Shown here in pieces: positions 15,475-22,674 of a DNA stretch of 30,985 bases (positions within the stretch are counted from its first letter, which is position 1; each line of letters starts with the position of its first letter). Below the pieces are notes generated by a model, which did not search any database, was not told the origin of the DNA, and saw only the letters and a program-made list of their open reading frames with translations. The stretch comes from an uncultured bacterium (GTDB taxonomy: Bacteria; Bacillota; Clostridia; Lachnospirales; Lachnospiraceae), in NCBI GenBank assembly GCA_905214675.1, contig CAJMMS010000018.1, positions 1 through 30,985 on the forward strand, given 5' to 3'. Position numbers and translations under genes: made by a program.

Positions 15475-16909
15475 TACTTATAAACAATGTCACGACCGGA
15501 TGTATCCGAAAGGACTGACCAAACTGGTGTCGTACTGGGTGCCGCGTAAATCAATGCTGGAAAAACAGAATAAAATGGTCTTTTTCGGACTGCAGGCATT
15601 TATCAGAGAATATCTGATGGAATATTTTCAGAAAAACTTTTTTGAACTGTCTAAGGAAGAAATGCTGGATTTGTATACAGCGTCCATGGATATTCAGATT
15701 GGAAGAAAAAACTATGATCTTGAGAAACTGGAAGAACTTCATGAACTTGGATATCTTCCACTTGAGATCCGGGCATTGCCGGAAGGAACACTGGTTCCGA
15801 TGGGAGTGCCATGCATTGAGATCACCAATACCCATGAAAAATTTGCATGGCTGGTTCAGTGGATCGAATGTATTCTTCAGGTTGAACTCTGGAAGCCGTG
15901 CTGTCATGCAACCATCGGCTATATGTATCGGAAGATTGCGGATCACTGGTATGGGAAAACGACCGATGGACTGCCTGGGGATATGGCATGTGCCGATTTT
16001 GGCATGCGCGGAATGTCCTGTATGGATGAGGCAGTGAGATGTTCGGCTTCCTGGCTTTTGTCTTTTAACAAGACTTCAACCATTCCTGCGATTTCTTATA
16101 TCGACCGTTATTATCATGCAGACTGCAAAAAGAACCATCTCGGTCTTGGAGCCGTATCAACGGAACATTCGGTTATGGGTGCCAATTATGCAATGGATGG
16201 CGATGAGATCACTTTTGTGAAAAGACTTTTAACAGAGCTTTATCCGGACACTTCTTTCAGCATGGTATCCGATACCTATGATTACTGGAACATGATCGAT
16301 CGTATCCTGCCACAGTGCAGGGACGAAATCATGCACCACAACGGAAAACTTCTGGTGCGTCCGGACAGCGGAGATATTGTAGAAATATCAGTGAAAACAG
16401 TAGAGCGTCTCTGGGAGATTTTCGGCGGTACGACAAATGCGAAAGGTTATAAAGTATTAGATCCGCATATCGGAATCATCTACGGGGACGGCTGCACACT
16501 TTCCAACGTAGAGACCATCTGGAAAGAACTGGCAGAGCGCGGATTTGCGGCAAACAACATTGCCTATGGGGTAGGAGCTTTTTGTTTTACTGCCATTGTA
16601 GAAAACGGCAGGCTTGTTGTCGTCACAAGAGATACCTTTGGTATCGCCATGAAAGCGACTTATGGAATCATCGACGGAAAGAAACTGATGATCTACAAAG
16701 ATCCAAAGACCGATACCAGTCACCTGAAAAAATCACACCGAGGATGCTGTCTGGTATATGAAGAAAACGGTGAGCTGAAGTGCCAGGATCAGCTCATGGA
16801 AATGAGCCGGGACAGCCTGCTGACAACCGTATTCCGGGATGGAAAACTGGTAAGAGAAGATACCTTCCTGGATATCCGTAACCGCATGTACCGGATCAAA
16901 GAAGATTAA
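15443..16909 (+). CDS. NAMPT/NadV-family nicotinamide (or nicotinate) phosphoribosyltransferase
   Basis: A 488-residue enzyme aligning with human NAMPT over most of its length. Key matches are ADFGMRG (Asp185, equivalent to NAMPT D219 that reads the nicotinamide amide), STEHSV (His242, equivalent to the phosphorylated H247), VSDTYD (D279 equivalent), VRPDSGD (Arg306/Asp308, equivalent to R311/D313), IYGDGC and YGVGAF. NAMPT makes NMN from nicotinamide and PRPP; database entries often call bacterial relatives nicotinate phosphoribosyltransferase, but the kept Asp favours nicotinamide. GGAGGTG precedes the ATG. It overlaps the PRPP-synthetase-like gene, so the two enzymes are probably made together and the first may supply the activated sugar to the second. 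An alternative is a Namat-type enzyme that uses ADP-ribose pyrophosphate. NAD synthetase follows. Confidence 0.88.
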   Translation: MDRTMALLLSDTYKQCHDRMYPKGLTKLVSYWVPRKSMLEKQNKMVFFGLQAFIREYLMEYFQKNFFELSKEEMLDLYTASMDIQIGRKNYDLEKLEELHELGYLPLEIRALPEGTLVPMGVPCIEITNTHEKFAWLVQWIECILQVELWKPCCHATIGYMYRKIADHWYGKTTDGLPGDMACADFGMRGMSCMDEAVRCSASWLLSFNKTSTIPAISYIDRYYHADCKKNHLGLGAVSTEHSVMGANYAMDGDEITFVKRLLTELYPDTSFSMVSDTYDYWNMIDRILPQCRDEIMHHNGKLLVRPDSGDIVEISVKTVERLWEIFGGTTNAKGYKVLDPHIGIIYGDGCTLSNVETIWKELAERGFAANNIAYGVGAFCFTAIVENGRLVVVTRDTFGIAMKATYGIIDGKKLMIYKDPKTDTSHLKKSHRGCCLVYEENGELKCQDQLMEMSRDSLLTTVFRDGKLVREDTFLDIRNRMYRIKED

Positions 16910-16941
16910 GTTTCTTGCAGAAAATGGGAGGAAACAGAAAA

Positions 16942-17712
16942 ATGAAGGATTTTGATGCAAACGCTGTAAAAAATGCAATCGTGGAATGGATTCGGGCATT
17001 TTTCGAAAACAATGGAAAAGACTGCAAAGCCGTGATCGGCATTTCCGGAGGAAAAGATTCCAGTATCGTTGCCGCTTTGTGCGTGGAGGCACTTGGCAAA
17101 GAGCGTGTGTTTGGCGTACGGATGCCGGACGGACAACAGGCAGACGGAAAAGATGCCCAGGCTCTTGTGGAATATCTTGGGATCGAAAACTGCGTGGTCA
17201 ACATTCACGAAACCTTGCAGGCGGTAAAAAAAGAAATTGAACCAAAACTTGGCGGAACCTGGTCAGAGCAGACGGCGATCAATCTGCCGGCAAGAATACG
17301 TATGTCCGTCTTATATGCTGTCTCCCAGTCGGTAAACGGACGTGTGGCAAATACCTGCAATCTCTCCGAGGACTGGGTAGGATATGCCACCAGATATGGA
17401 GATGGAGCCGGTGATTTCAGTCCGTTATCCCAGCTCACCGTTTCCGAAGTAAAGCAGGTCGGCTATGCAACCGGTCTGCCGGCGGCACTGGTAGATAAAG
17501 TGCCGTCCGACGGACTTTGCGGTCAGACAGATGAAGATCATCTCGGCTTTACTTATGAGGTGCTGGATCGCTATATCCGGACAGGAAAGATCGAAGATCC
17601 AAAAACAAAAGAAAAAATCGATGTGTTACATGAAAAAAATCTGTTCAAATTGCAGCTTATGCCGTGTTTTTCCTATCAGGCATGGCTGAAAGGACAAGGA
17701 GAAGAAAAATGA
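16942..17712 (+). CDS. nadE: NAD(+) synthetase, ammonia-dependent
   Basis: A 256-residue single-domain NadE. The ATP-pyrophosphatase P-loop is SGGKDS at residues 35-40; VRMPDGQQADGKDAQ follows the usual position of the PxGxQxDxxDA substrate motif, NLPARIRMSVLYAVSQ carries the N-x-xARxR segment, and NLSEDWVGYATRYGDGAGDFSPLSQLTVSEVKQV is the typical deamido-NAD/ammonia site in outline. It amidates nicotinate adenine dinucleotide to NAD+ using ammonia; no glutaminase domain is fused. The ATG at 16942 has GGGAGGAAA upstream and is preferred to codons nearer the previous stop. Its stop overlaps the ATG of the lipoprotein gene (ATGA). Because NadE works on the deamidated route, its pairing with a nicotinamide-type transferase is not a simple linear pathway. 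Confidence 0.95.
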   Translation: MKDFDANAVKNAIVEWIRAFFENNGKDCKAVIGISGGKDSSIVAALCVEALGKERVFGVRMPDGQQADGKDAQALVEYLGIENCVVNIHETLQAVKKEIEPKLGGTWSEQTAINLPARIRMSVLYAVSQSVNGRVANTCNLSEDWVGYATRYGDGAGDFSPLSQLTVSEVKQVGYATGLPAALVDKVPSDGLCGQTDEDHLGFTYEVLDRYIRTGKIEDPKTKEKIDVLHEKNLFKLQLMPCFSYQAWLKGQGEEK

Positions 17713-18428
17713 AAAATAAAACCGTAAAAACCGTTCTGGTGCTTGCTTTAACATTAGGGCTGGCATCTGGCTGCGGAAGCAGCAAAAATGCGGCACAAAT
17801 GGATGCAGAAACAGCCACAGAAACAGCCACGGAAACCGAAACAGAGGCTCCTAAAATTGAGCCTGTTACCGTAGAAACCGTGGAAGATGTTAAAAAAGTT
17901 TATCAGTTTGATATGGAAGGAATTCATTATCAGCTTCCATGTACGATAGATGATTTCCTGGAAAACGGCTGTACGATATCCGATGAAGAATTATCTTATA
18001 GTATAGAAGCGCAGAAAGCGGTAAAGGTGTGTGTACATCCGGTACCAGGAGAAAACCGATACATAGAAGCAACGGTCATCAATGAAAGTGATCAGGCACA
18101 GACGGTGAAAGAGTGCCAGAAAGTGGTTGCAATCACAGGCACCAAAGGATCAAATGCAAATCTCTATATTAACAATGGTGTAAAAGTAGCATTTGATGAT
18201 GCTTTTTTAGAAAATTTGCAGGCGATATACAGTCAAAACGGAAAAGTATACAGTGTGCAGAAGAAAAGTGAGAAAGATTGCACCTGGTCATGGAGATTTT
18301 ACAGACGCGTGCAGCCGGAACTTATGGAAAACACAGGTTCTGACACATTTGAAAAAGGCAAAGATATGATTGAGTTTTCTATGAAAAATGGTGCCGGAAA
18401 ATTCTATATGCAGTACTGGCCAATGTAG
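17709..18428 (+). CDS. lipoprotein, first of a tandem paralogous pair
   Basis: A 239-residue exported lipoprotein of unknown function. A signal sequence (KTVLVLALTLGLASG) ends in the lipobox LASG-C at Cys22. A low-complexity Thr/Glu linker follows, encoded by two copies of a 12-base repeat (17808-17831), and then a globular domain of about 180 residues shared with the next gene: VETVEDVKKVYQF, HYQLPCTIDDFLENGCTIS, a strand-rich middle and a C-terminal YWP followed directly by TAG. Its ATG overlaps the nadE stop by four bases, so it is translated with the NAD genes. The membrane-anchored domain should sit on the outside of the cell. No homologous family name known to me. Confidence 0.85.
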   Translation: MKNKTVKTVLVLALTLGLASGCGSSKNAAQMDAETATETATETETEAPKIEPVTVETVEDVKKVYQFDMEGIHYQLPCTIDDFLENGCTISDEELSYSIEAQKAVKVCVHPVPGENRYIEATVINESDQAQTVKECQKVVAITGTKGSNANLYINNGVKVAFDDAFLENLQAIYSQNGKVYSVQKKSEKDCTWSWRFYRRVQPELMENTGSDTFEKGKDMIEFSMKNGAGKFYMQYWPM

Positions 18429-18490
18429 AAAATGAAGAACCAGACGGATATAAAAAATATTTTATTTATGAAGGATTAGGAGAGAACAAC

Positions 18491-19288
18491 ATGAAAAAAC
18501 GTATCGCTTTATTATTAGTATTTGGAATGGTAGCTGGCATGACAGGATGCGGCAGCAGTACTTCAAGCAGCCAGAGTCAGGGCAGCAGTGCATTTAAGAA
18601 ACTTATGGGATCCGAAGCTCAGGAAGAAACAAAAAATGTGGAGGATACAGCAGAAAATCCGGAAACAGAATCTGCTGAAACGGAATCGGAACCTGTTGAA
18701 GCATCTGTTCTTGTAGAGACGGTAGACGATATAAAAAATGTGTACCAGTTTGAACTTCAGGGAGAGCATTATCAGCTTCCATGTACGCTGGATGACTTTC
18801 TGGAAAATGGCTGTACCATATCCGATGATTACTTATCCTGTAAGATGGAAGGACAATCTTATATGAATGTTGAAGTATATCCAGTACCGGGAGAAGATTC
18901 ATATATCAAAGTAATGGTGATCAATGACAGTGATGAAGAGCGGACCGTGAATGAAAGTCAGGAGGTAGTTGGTATTGACGTCCGGTCAACAGCTTCTGAT
19001 ATCGATCTTCGTATCAATGGCGGTAATTTAAAAGTAACCTATGATGATGCATTTTCAAAAGCTTTGAAATCCTTATACGGTGAGGATGAAACCATATATT
19101 CATCGAACGCATCTAATAATGGTGCTGATCATAGCTTTGAATGGAGATTTTATAAATCTGTAGATCCGGAACTGGCAAGGCAGATTGATATGGAGTTTCA
19201 GAGCATTACGAAAGGAAAAGATCGTCTGGAATTTGAACAAAGCGGTGAAGGGGAAGGAACTTTTACGATGGAGTACTGGCCAAAATAG
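18491..19288 (+). CDS. lipoprotein, second of the tandem paralogous pair
   Basis: A 265-residue paralogue of the preceding lipoprotein. The signal sequence (RIALLLVFGMVAGMTG) ends in the lipobox GMTG-C at Cys20, followed by a longer Ser/Gln then Glu/Thr-rich linker and the same globular domain: VETVDDIKNVYQF, HYQLPCTLDDFLENGCTIS, VYPVPGE, TYDDAF, FEWRFYKSVDPEL and a terminal YWPK, again ending in TAG. The two proteins diverge most in the linker and in the middle of the domain. AGGAGAG precedes the ATG. The conserved LPCT and NGCTIS cysteines in both copies may form a disulfide outside the cell. Only 15 bases separate it from the J-domain gene. Confidence 0.85.
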   Translation: MKKRIALLLVFGMVAGMTGCGSSTSSSQSQGSSAFKKLMGSEAQEETKNVEDTAENPETESAETESEPVEASVLVETVDDIKNVYQFELQGEHYQLPCTLDDFLENGCTISDDYLSCKMEGQSYMNVEVYPVPGEDSYIKVMVINDSDEERTVNESQEVVGIDVRSTASDIDLRINGGNLKVTYDDAFSKALKSLYGEDETIYSSNASNNGADHSFEWRFYKSVDPELARQIDMEFQSITKGKDRLEFEQSGEGEGTFTMEYWPK

Positions 19289-19303
19289 AAAAGAGATGAT
19301 GGT

Positions 19304-20329
19304 TTGAACGCAGAAAAAATCCTGTCCATTACCAAATGCGGGGATCTGTTTCCGTACGGTGAGGACAACGTAAAGATTCGATACAAAGAACTGGCAAAAG
19401 AGTGGCATCCGGATATGAATCCGGATCCACGCTCTGCGGATGTTTTTGCAAAGATTACAGAGTTGTATAACCGTGCACTTCTGTTGTTGGCAGATGGTCA
19501 GTGGGAAAAGACGGATTATATTCTGATCAGCAAAAAAACAGGCAGAAAGATTGCACTGAATTATGATACCTGTTTTGATTTTGAACTGGGAACGTGTTAT
19601 GTCACGAAAACAAAAGTGGTATATAAGCTGAAAGCAGATAAGGAAAAATATTATAACAATGCTGTTTTCAGAATTCACGGCCTTACTTACAAAGACCGGA
19701 CGATGGAACAAAACTTCTCTCGTATTCTGCCAAAATTATATGACTGTTTTGAGACAAAGCAGAATGAATATGTAATCGTACTGGAAAAACCGGAAGATGT
19801 GTATCCATTAAAAACGGTGCTGGATTATTTTAGCGGGAAAATGGATGACCGTCATGTTGCCTGGATCATGAGCCGCCTGTGCAATCTGACCTGTTATCTG
19901 AAATTCAATGGTCTGGTTCACAATGGTATCCATATAAGCAACTGTTTCCTTTCACCAAAAGAGCATGCCGTGTATCTTCTGGGTGGATGGTGGTATACCA
20001 CAAAAGAAGAGGAAAAAATGATCGGCATATCAAAAGATATTTTTCAGCTTCTGTCGATTTCGGCAAAAGCAGACAAAAAATCAGAAACACTTACAGATCT
20101 GGAGTCTGTAAAACTGCTTGGGCGGCAGCTTTTGGGAGAAGCAAACTGCAGAAAGCTTTCTCTGGATGCGTCTGTACCGGAGCCGTTTCGCGCATTTCTG
20201 ATCAATGCTTCCGGGGAAAATCCATACGAAGAATTTTCCAGATGGGATCGTGTACTGAAAGCTTCCTATGGGGAGCGAAGATTTGTCACAATGAACGTAG
20301 AAGATGTGTACCGGAAAAAAGGAGTGTGA
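19304..20329 (+). CDS. J-domain protein fused to a degenerate kinase fold (pseudokinase)
   Basis: A 341-residue cytosolic protein. Residues 1-70 form a J-domain with helix II YKELAKEW and the HPD motif at 35-37, the signature that stimulates Hsp70 ATPase. From about residue 95 onward the pattern resembles a protein kinase fold: LEKPEDVYPLKTVLDYF (hinge), WIMSRLCNLTCYLKFNGLVHNG, and a catalytic-loop-like HNGIHISN (His206 to Asn213), in which the HRD Asp is replaced by Gly208. The DFG position reads LGGWW. Catalysis is therefore unlikely. The start is a TTG with a weak purine-rich site (AGAGATGATGG); no ATG lies in frame before the J-domain. Five bases separate it from the vWA gene. The kinase-like part is my reading of the pattern and needs a structural check. 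Confidence 0.72.
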   Translation: MNAEKILSITKCGDLFPYGEDNVKIRYKELAKEWHPDMNPDPRSADVFAKITELYNRALLLLADGQWEKTDYILISKKTGRKIALNYDTCFDFELGTCYVTKTKVVYKLKADKEKYYNNAVFRIHGLTYKDRTMEQNFSRILPKLYDCFETKQNEYVIVLEKPEDVYPLKTVLDYFSGKMDDRHVAWIMSRLCNLTCYLKFNGLVHNGIHISNCFLSPKEHAVYLLGGWWYTTKEEEKMIGISKDIFQLLSISAKADKKSETLTDLESVKLLGRQLLGEANCRKLSLDASVPEPFRAFLINASGENPYEEFSRWDRVLKASYGERRFVTMNVEDVYRKKGV

Positions 20330-20334
20330 GTATT

Positions 20335-21252
20335 ATGGGATTTGGAACATTTACAAGTGGTGACTGGAGTACCTATACAACAAGCAGAGGATATTCGGCA
20401 TCCTCTACCGTTTCGGATATGTATAAAGCAACCGCTGTCAAACCATCCATGGAACCAAAAGGAATCCGTTTCCGGGAATCCTGTGATTCCTTAGAGCATC
20501 CGGATTCTACCCCGATCATTTTAGGACTGGATGTCACCGGATCTATGGGCAGAGTTCTGGAGATCGTGTCAAAGAAACTGAATACGCTGCTGCTTCAGAT
20601 CTATGACCGCGAACCGGTAAAAGATCCGCAGGTTATGATCATGGCATTCGGCGATGCAGAATGTGACAGTTATCCGCTTCAGGTATCACAGTTTGAATCG
20701 GATATCCGCATTGCAAAACAGTTAAACGATGTCTACTTTGAAAGAGGTGGCGGCGGCAATGACGGGGAATCCTACACCCTGCCGTGGTATTTTGCGGCAA
20801 GACATACCAAAACGGATTCTTTTGAAAAACATGGAAAAAAGGGATTTTTATTTACGATGGGCGATGAACCTTATCTGGATATTCTGTCAAGAAGTGCGAT
20901 TGAAAAGTTTATCGGAGATCCTATACAAACGGATCTTTCTGCAAGAGAACTGCTGGTCGAAGTATCCAGACAGTATGAAGTGTATCATCTGATGATCGAA
21001 GAAGGATATGGCATGATTTATGAAAAAGAACATGTAATGCGTCAGTGGATGGGACTTCTGGGAGACAGGGCAATCCTTGTATCAGATGTCACCAAAATTC
21101 CGGAGATCATAGTGTCAATCCTTGAGATCGCAGCCGGAAAGGATGCAAAAGAAGTGATCGATTCCTGGGATGGCTCTACTGCAATAGCAGTCCGAACAGC
21201 CGTCGGAAAACTCTCAGCGGTGAACGCTTCCGAAGATCTGATCGAATTTTAG
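20335..21252 (+). CDS. von Willebrand factor A (vWA) domain protein
   Basis: A 305-residue cytosolic protein with a single vWA domain. After a Ser/Thr/Tyr-rich N-terminal 50 residues comes IILGLDVTGSM with the metal-binding D66-x-T68-x-S70 (a DxTxS variant of the MIDAS DxSxS), then VMIMAFGDAECDS, a glycine-rich ERGGGGNDGES loop that supplies the later MIDAS contacts, and FLFTMGDEP. Bacterial vWA proteins of this kind (TerY-like and others) assemble or regulate complexes in stress and conflict systems, often beside ATPases, kinases or chaperones. GGAGTG precedes the ATG, five bases after the J-domain gene; the PurA-like gene follows by 17 bases. It ends in TAG. Partner unknown; the J-domain protein is the best guess. 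Confidence 0.85.
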   Translation: MGFGTFTSGDWSTYTTSRGYSASSTVSDMYKATAVKPSMEPKGIRFRESCDSLEHPDSTPIILGLDVTGSMGRVLEIVSKKLNTLLLQIYDREPVKDPQVMIMAFGDAECDSYPLQVSQFESDIRIAKQLNDVYFERGGGGNDGESYTLPWYFAARHTKTDSFEKHGKKGFLFTMGDEPYLDILSRSAIEKFIGDPIQTDLSARELLVEVSRQYEVYHLMIEEGYGMIYEKEHVMRQWMGLLGDRAILVSDVTKIPEIIVSILEIAAGKDAKEVIDSWDGSTAIAVRTAVGKLSAVNASEDLIEF

Positions 21253-21269
21253 GACAGGGGTGTAAAGGG

Positions 21270-22406
21270 ATGAAAGACATCAGGATCGTGATCGGTGCAA
21301 ATTTCGGAGATGAAGGAAAAGGCATGATGACAGATTATTTTTCACAGAATCCGGACACGCTTGTGATCTGCTTTAATGGCGGGGCACAGAAAGGACATAC
21401 GGTGGTGACACCGGATGGGCTCCGCCATGTCTTTCATCATTTTGGCTCCGGCACATGCAGCAAAGCGGCAACGTATTTAACGGAAGATTTTATCTTAAAT
21501 CCGATCATATTCCGGATGGAATACGAGGAACTGCAAAACATCGGAGTGACACCGGTTGTGTATGTGCATCGTGACTGCCGGGTGACGACACCGTTTGATA
21601 TGATGGCAAATCAGATGATAGAAGAAACCCGCGGAAAAGAGAAACATGGAAGCTGCGGTCTTGGTATTTTTGAGACGGTAAAGCGTTATCGTGCCGGTAT
21701 TCCAGATACAATGGCAGCAATCCGCGACTACTATCTGCAAAGATTCCAGATGGAAAAACGGACACTCACAAAAGAGTGGCAGATGCGCTTTTTGGATCAG
21801 GGGATCTGGGAGCATTTCCTGGAAGATCAGCAGTTTATGTGGGAACATATGACGGTGGTTGAAGATGAGTCTTTTTTTGATGCATTTTCCCATTTCGTAT
21901 TTGAGGCAGAACAGGGTCTGCTTCTGGATCAGAACAACAGGGCGTATTTTCCACATCTTACGCCATCCAACACCGGAATAAAAAATGCCAGAAAGGTGAT
22001 TGAGCGCATTGCATGGAAAGAGCCGGTCAACATCGAGACCTGCTATGTGTCACGCACGTATCTGACGCGGCATGGTGCAGGGAAATTTCCAACGGAATGT
22101 GCAAAAGATCAGATCAATGCACAGATGTCTGACCAGACAAATGTGCCGAATCCTTATCAGGACAGTTTACGATACGGGACGCTGGATTTAAAAGAATTAC
22201 AGGAACGTTGTCAGAATGATGTGGGGACATTCGGAAATCAGAAATCCATTGCCATCACACACTGTAACGAATACAGTTGCGACGTTAAGCTTCTGGAAAA
22301 CGTATTTCAGGGCTGGAAGATTTATCTCTCGGATGGTGAGACGCGGAAAAATATCCGGTTATACCAATCGGGGCAAGACAGAGAAGAAGCAAAAGTTACA
22401 AAGTGA
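21270..22406 (+). CDS. divergent adenylosuccinate-synthetase (PurA)-like protein
   Basis: At 378 residues this is shorter than housekeeping PurA (about 425-430). It keeps the nucleotide-binding loop GANFGDEGKG (9-18, catalytic Asp14), NGGAQKGHTVV (His43), a central HGSCGLGI in place of GTTGRGIGP, FEAEQGLLLD and LTPSNTG in place of FEGAQGTLLD and VTSSNT, and RHGAGKFPTE. It has lost the arginine cluster that binds IMP/aspartate (GATTGRRRR), and the guanine-specificity motif TKLD reads THCN (330-333). It should be a ligase-type enzyme coupling nucleotide triphosphate cleavage to amide or amine formation, but with changed base or substrate preference. AGGGGTG precedes the ATG. It is the last gene before a terminator. 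Confidence 0.8.
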   Translation: MKDIRIVIGANFGDEGKGMMTDYFSQNPDTLVICFNGGAQKGHTVVTPDGLRHVFHHFGSGTCSKAATYLTEDFILNPIIFRMEYEELQNIGVTPVVYVHRDCRVTTPFDMMANQMIEETRGKEKHGSCGLGIFETVKRYRAGIPDTMAAIRDYYLQRFQMEKRTLTKEWQMRFLDQGIWEHFLEDQQFMWEHMTVVEDESFFDAFSHFVFEAEQGLLLDQNNRAYFPHLTPSNTGIKNARKVIERIAWKEPVNIETCYVSRTYLTRHGAGKFPTECAKDQINAQMSDQTNVPNPYQDSLRYGTLDLKELQERCQNDVGTFGNQKSIAITHCNEYSCDVKLLENVFQGWKIYLSDGETRKNIRLYQSGQDREEAKVTK

Positions 22407-22470
22407 GGTGAAGCGGTGAAAAGAAAAAACAAAGGAGAACAACAGAAACGGGGCGTAGTGTGAGAAAAGG

Positions 22471-22508
22471 CAGCAGGTGTAAAAGAACATCTGCTGTTTC
22501 TTTTTTTA
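22471..22508 (+). terminator. rho-independent terminator closing the NAD/J-domain/vWA/PurA-like run
   Basis: CAGCAGGTGT (22471-22480) pairs with ACATCTGCTG (22487-22496) over all ten positions (one G-U), with a 6-base loop and a T-rich tail through 22507. Between the PurA-like stop and this hairpin a 15-codon frame (22416-22463) exists but has no separate support. Confidence 0.85.
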
Positions 22509-22577
22509 TCATATGTAAAGTATTGCCGGAAAAATAAAAAAATTCAGATTCAGAACAAATTTGTAAAGACAAAGGGT

Positions 22578-22590
22578 TATACTGGGAGTA
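22578..22590 (+). promoter_or_regulatory. -10 box and small palindrome at the start of the kinase unit
   Basis: TATACT (22578-22583) is an ideal -10 box but has no good -35 at 17 bases. It merges into ATACT-GGG-AGTAT (22579-22591), an inverted repeat whose sequence TTATACTGGGAGTA nearly repeats that at the promoter of the LRR gene (TTATACTGGAAGTA, 12434-12447). A second palindrome, ACAAATTTGT, lies just upstream. An activator or repressor site is inferred. Confidence 0.4.
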
Positions 22591-22601
22591 TCAAAAAATA
22601 T

Positions 22602-22630
22602 GGTAACTGTATAAGCACTGAGCAGTTACC
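22602..22630 (+). repeat. inverted repeat in the 5' leader of the kinase unit
   Basis: GGTAACTG (22602-22609) and CAGTTACC (22623-22630) are perfect 8-base arms around a 13-base loop. It lies about 12 bases after the predicted transcription start and 44 bases before the ATG at 22675. It is not followed by a T-run, so it is not a terminator. It could be an operator or an RNA stem-loop. Confidence 0.5.
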
Positions 22631-22674
22631 GCGTACTTAATATTTTACAGGAGAGACTAAGAAAGGTGTGGATT

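Noticed and set aside
17808..17831. Two tandem 12-base repeats as a CRISPR or regulatory repeat
   Set aside because: They are inside the lipoprotein gene, keep frame, and only encode the Thr/Glu linker.
22416..22463. A 15-codon peptide frame after the PurA-like gene
   Set aside because: Too short and Lys-rich, with no conserved context visible; it may be only the run-up to the terminator.
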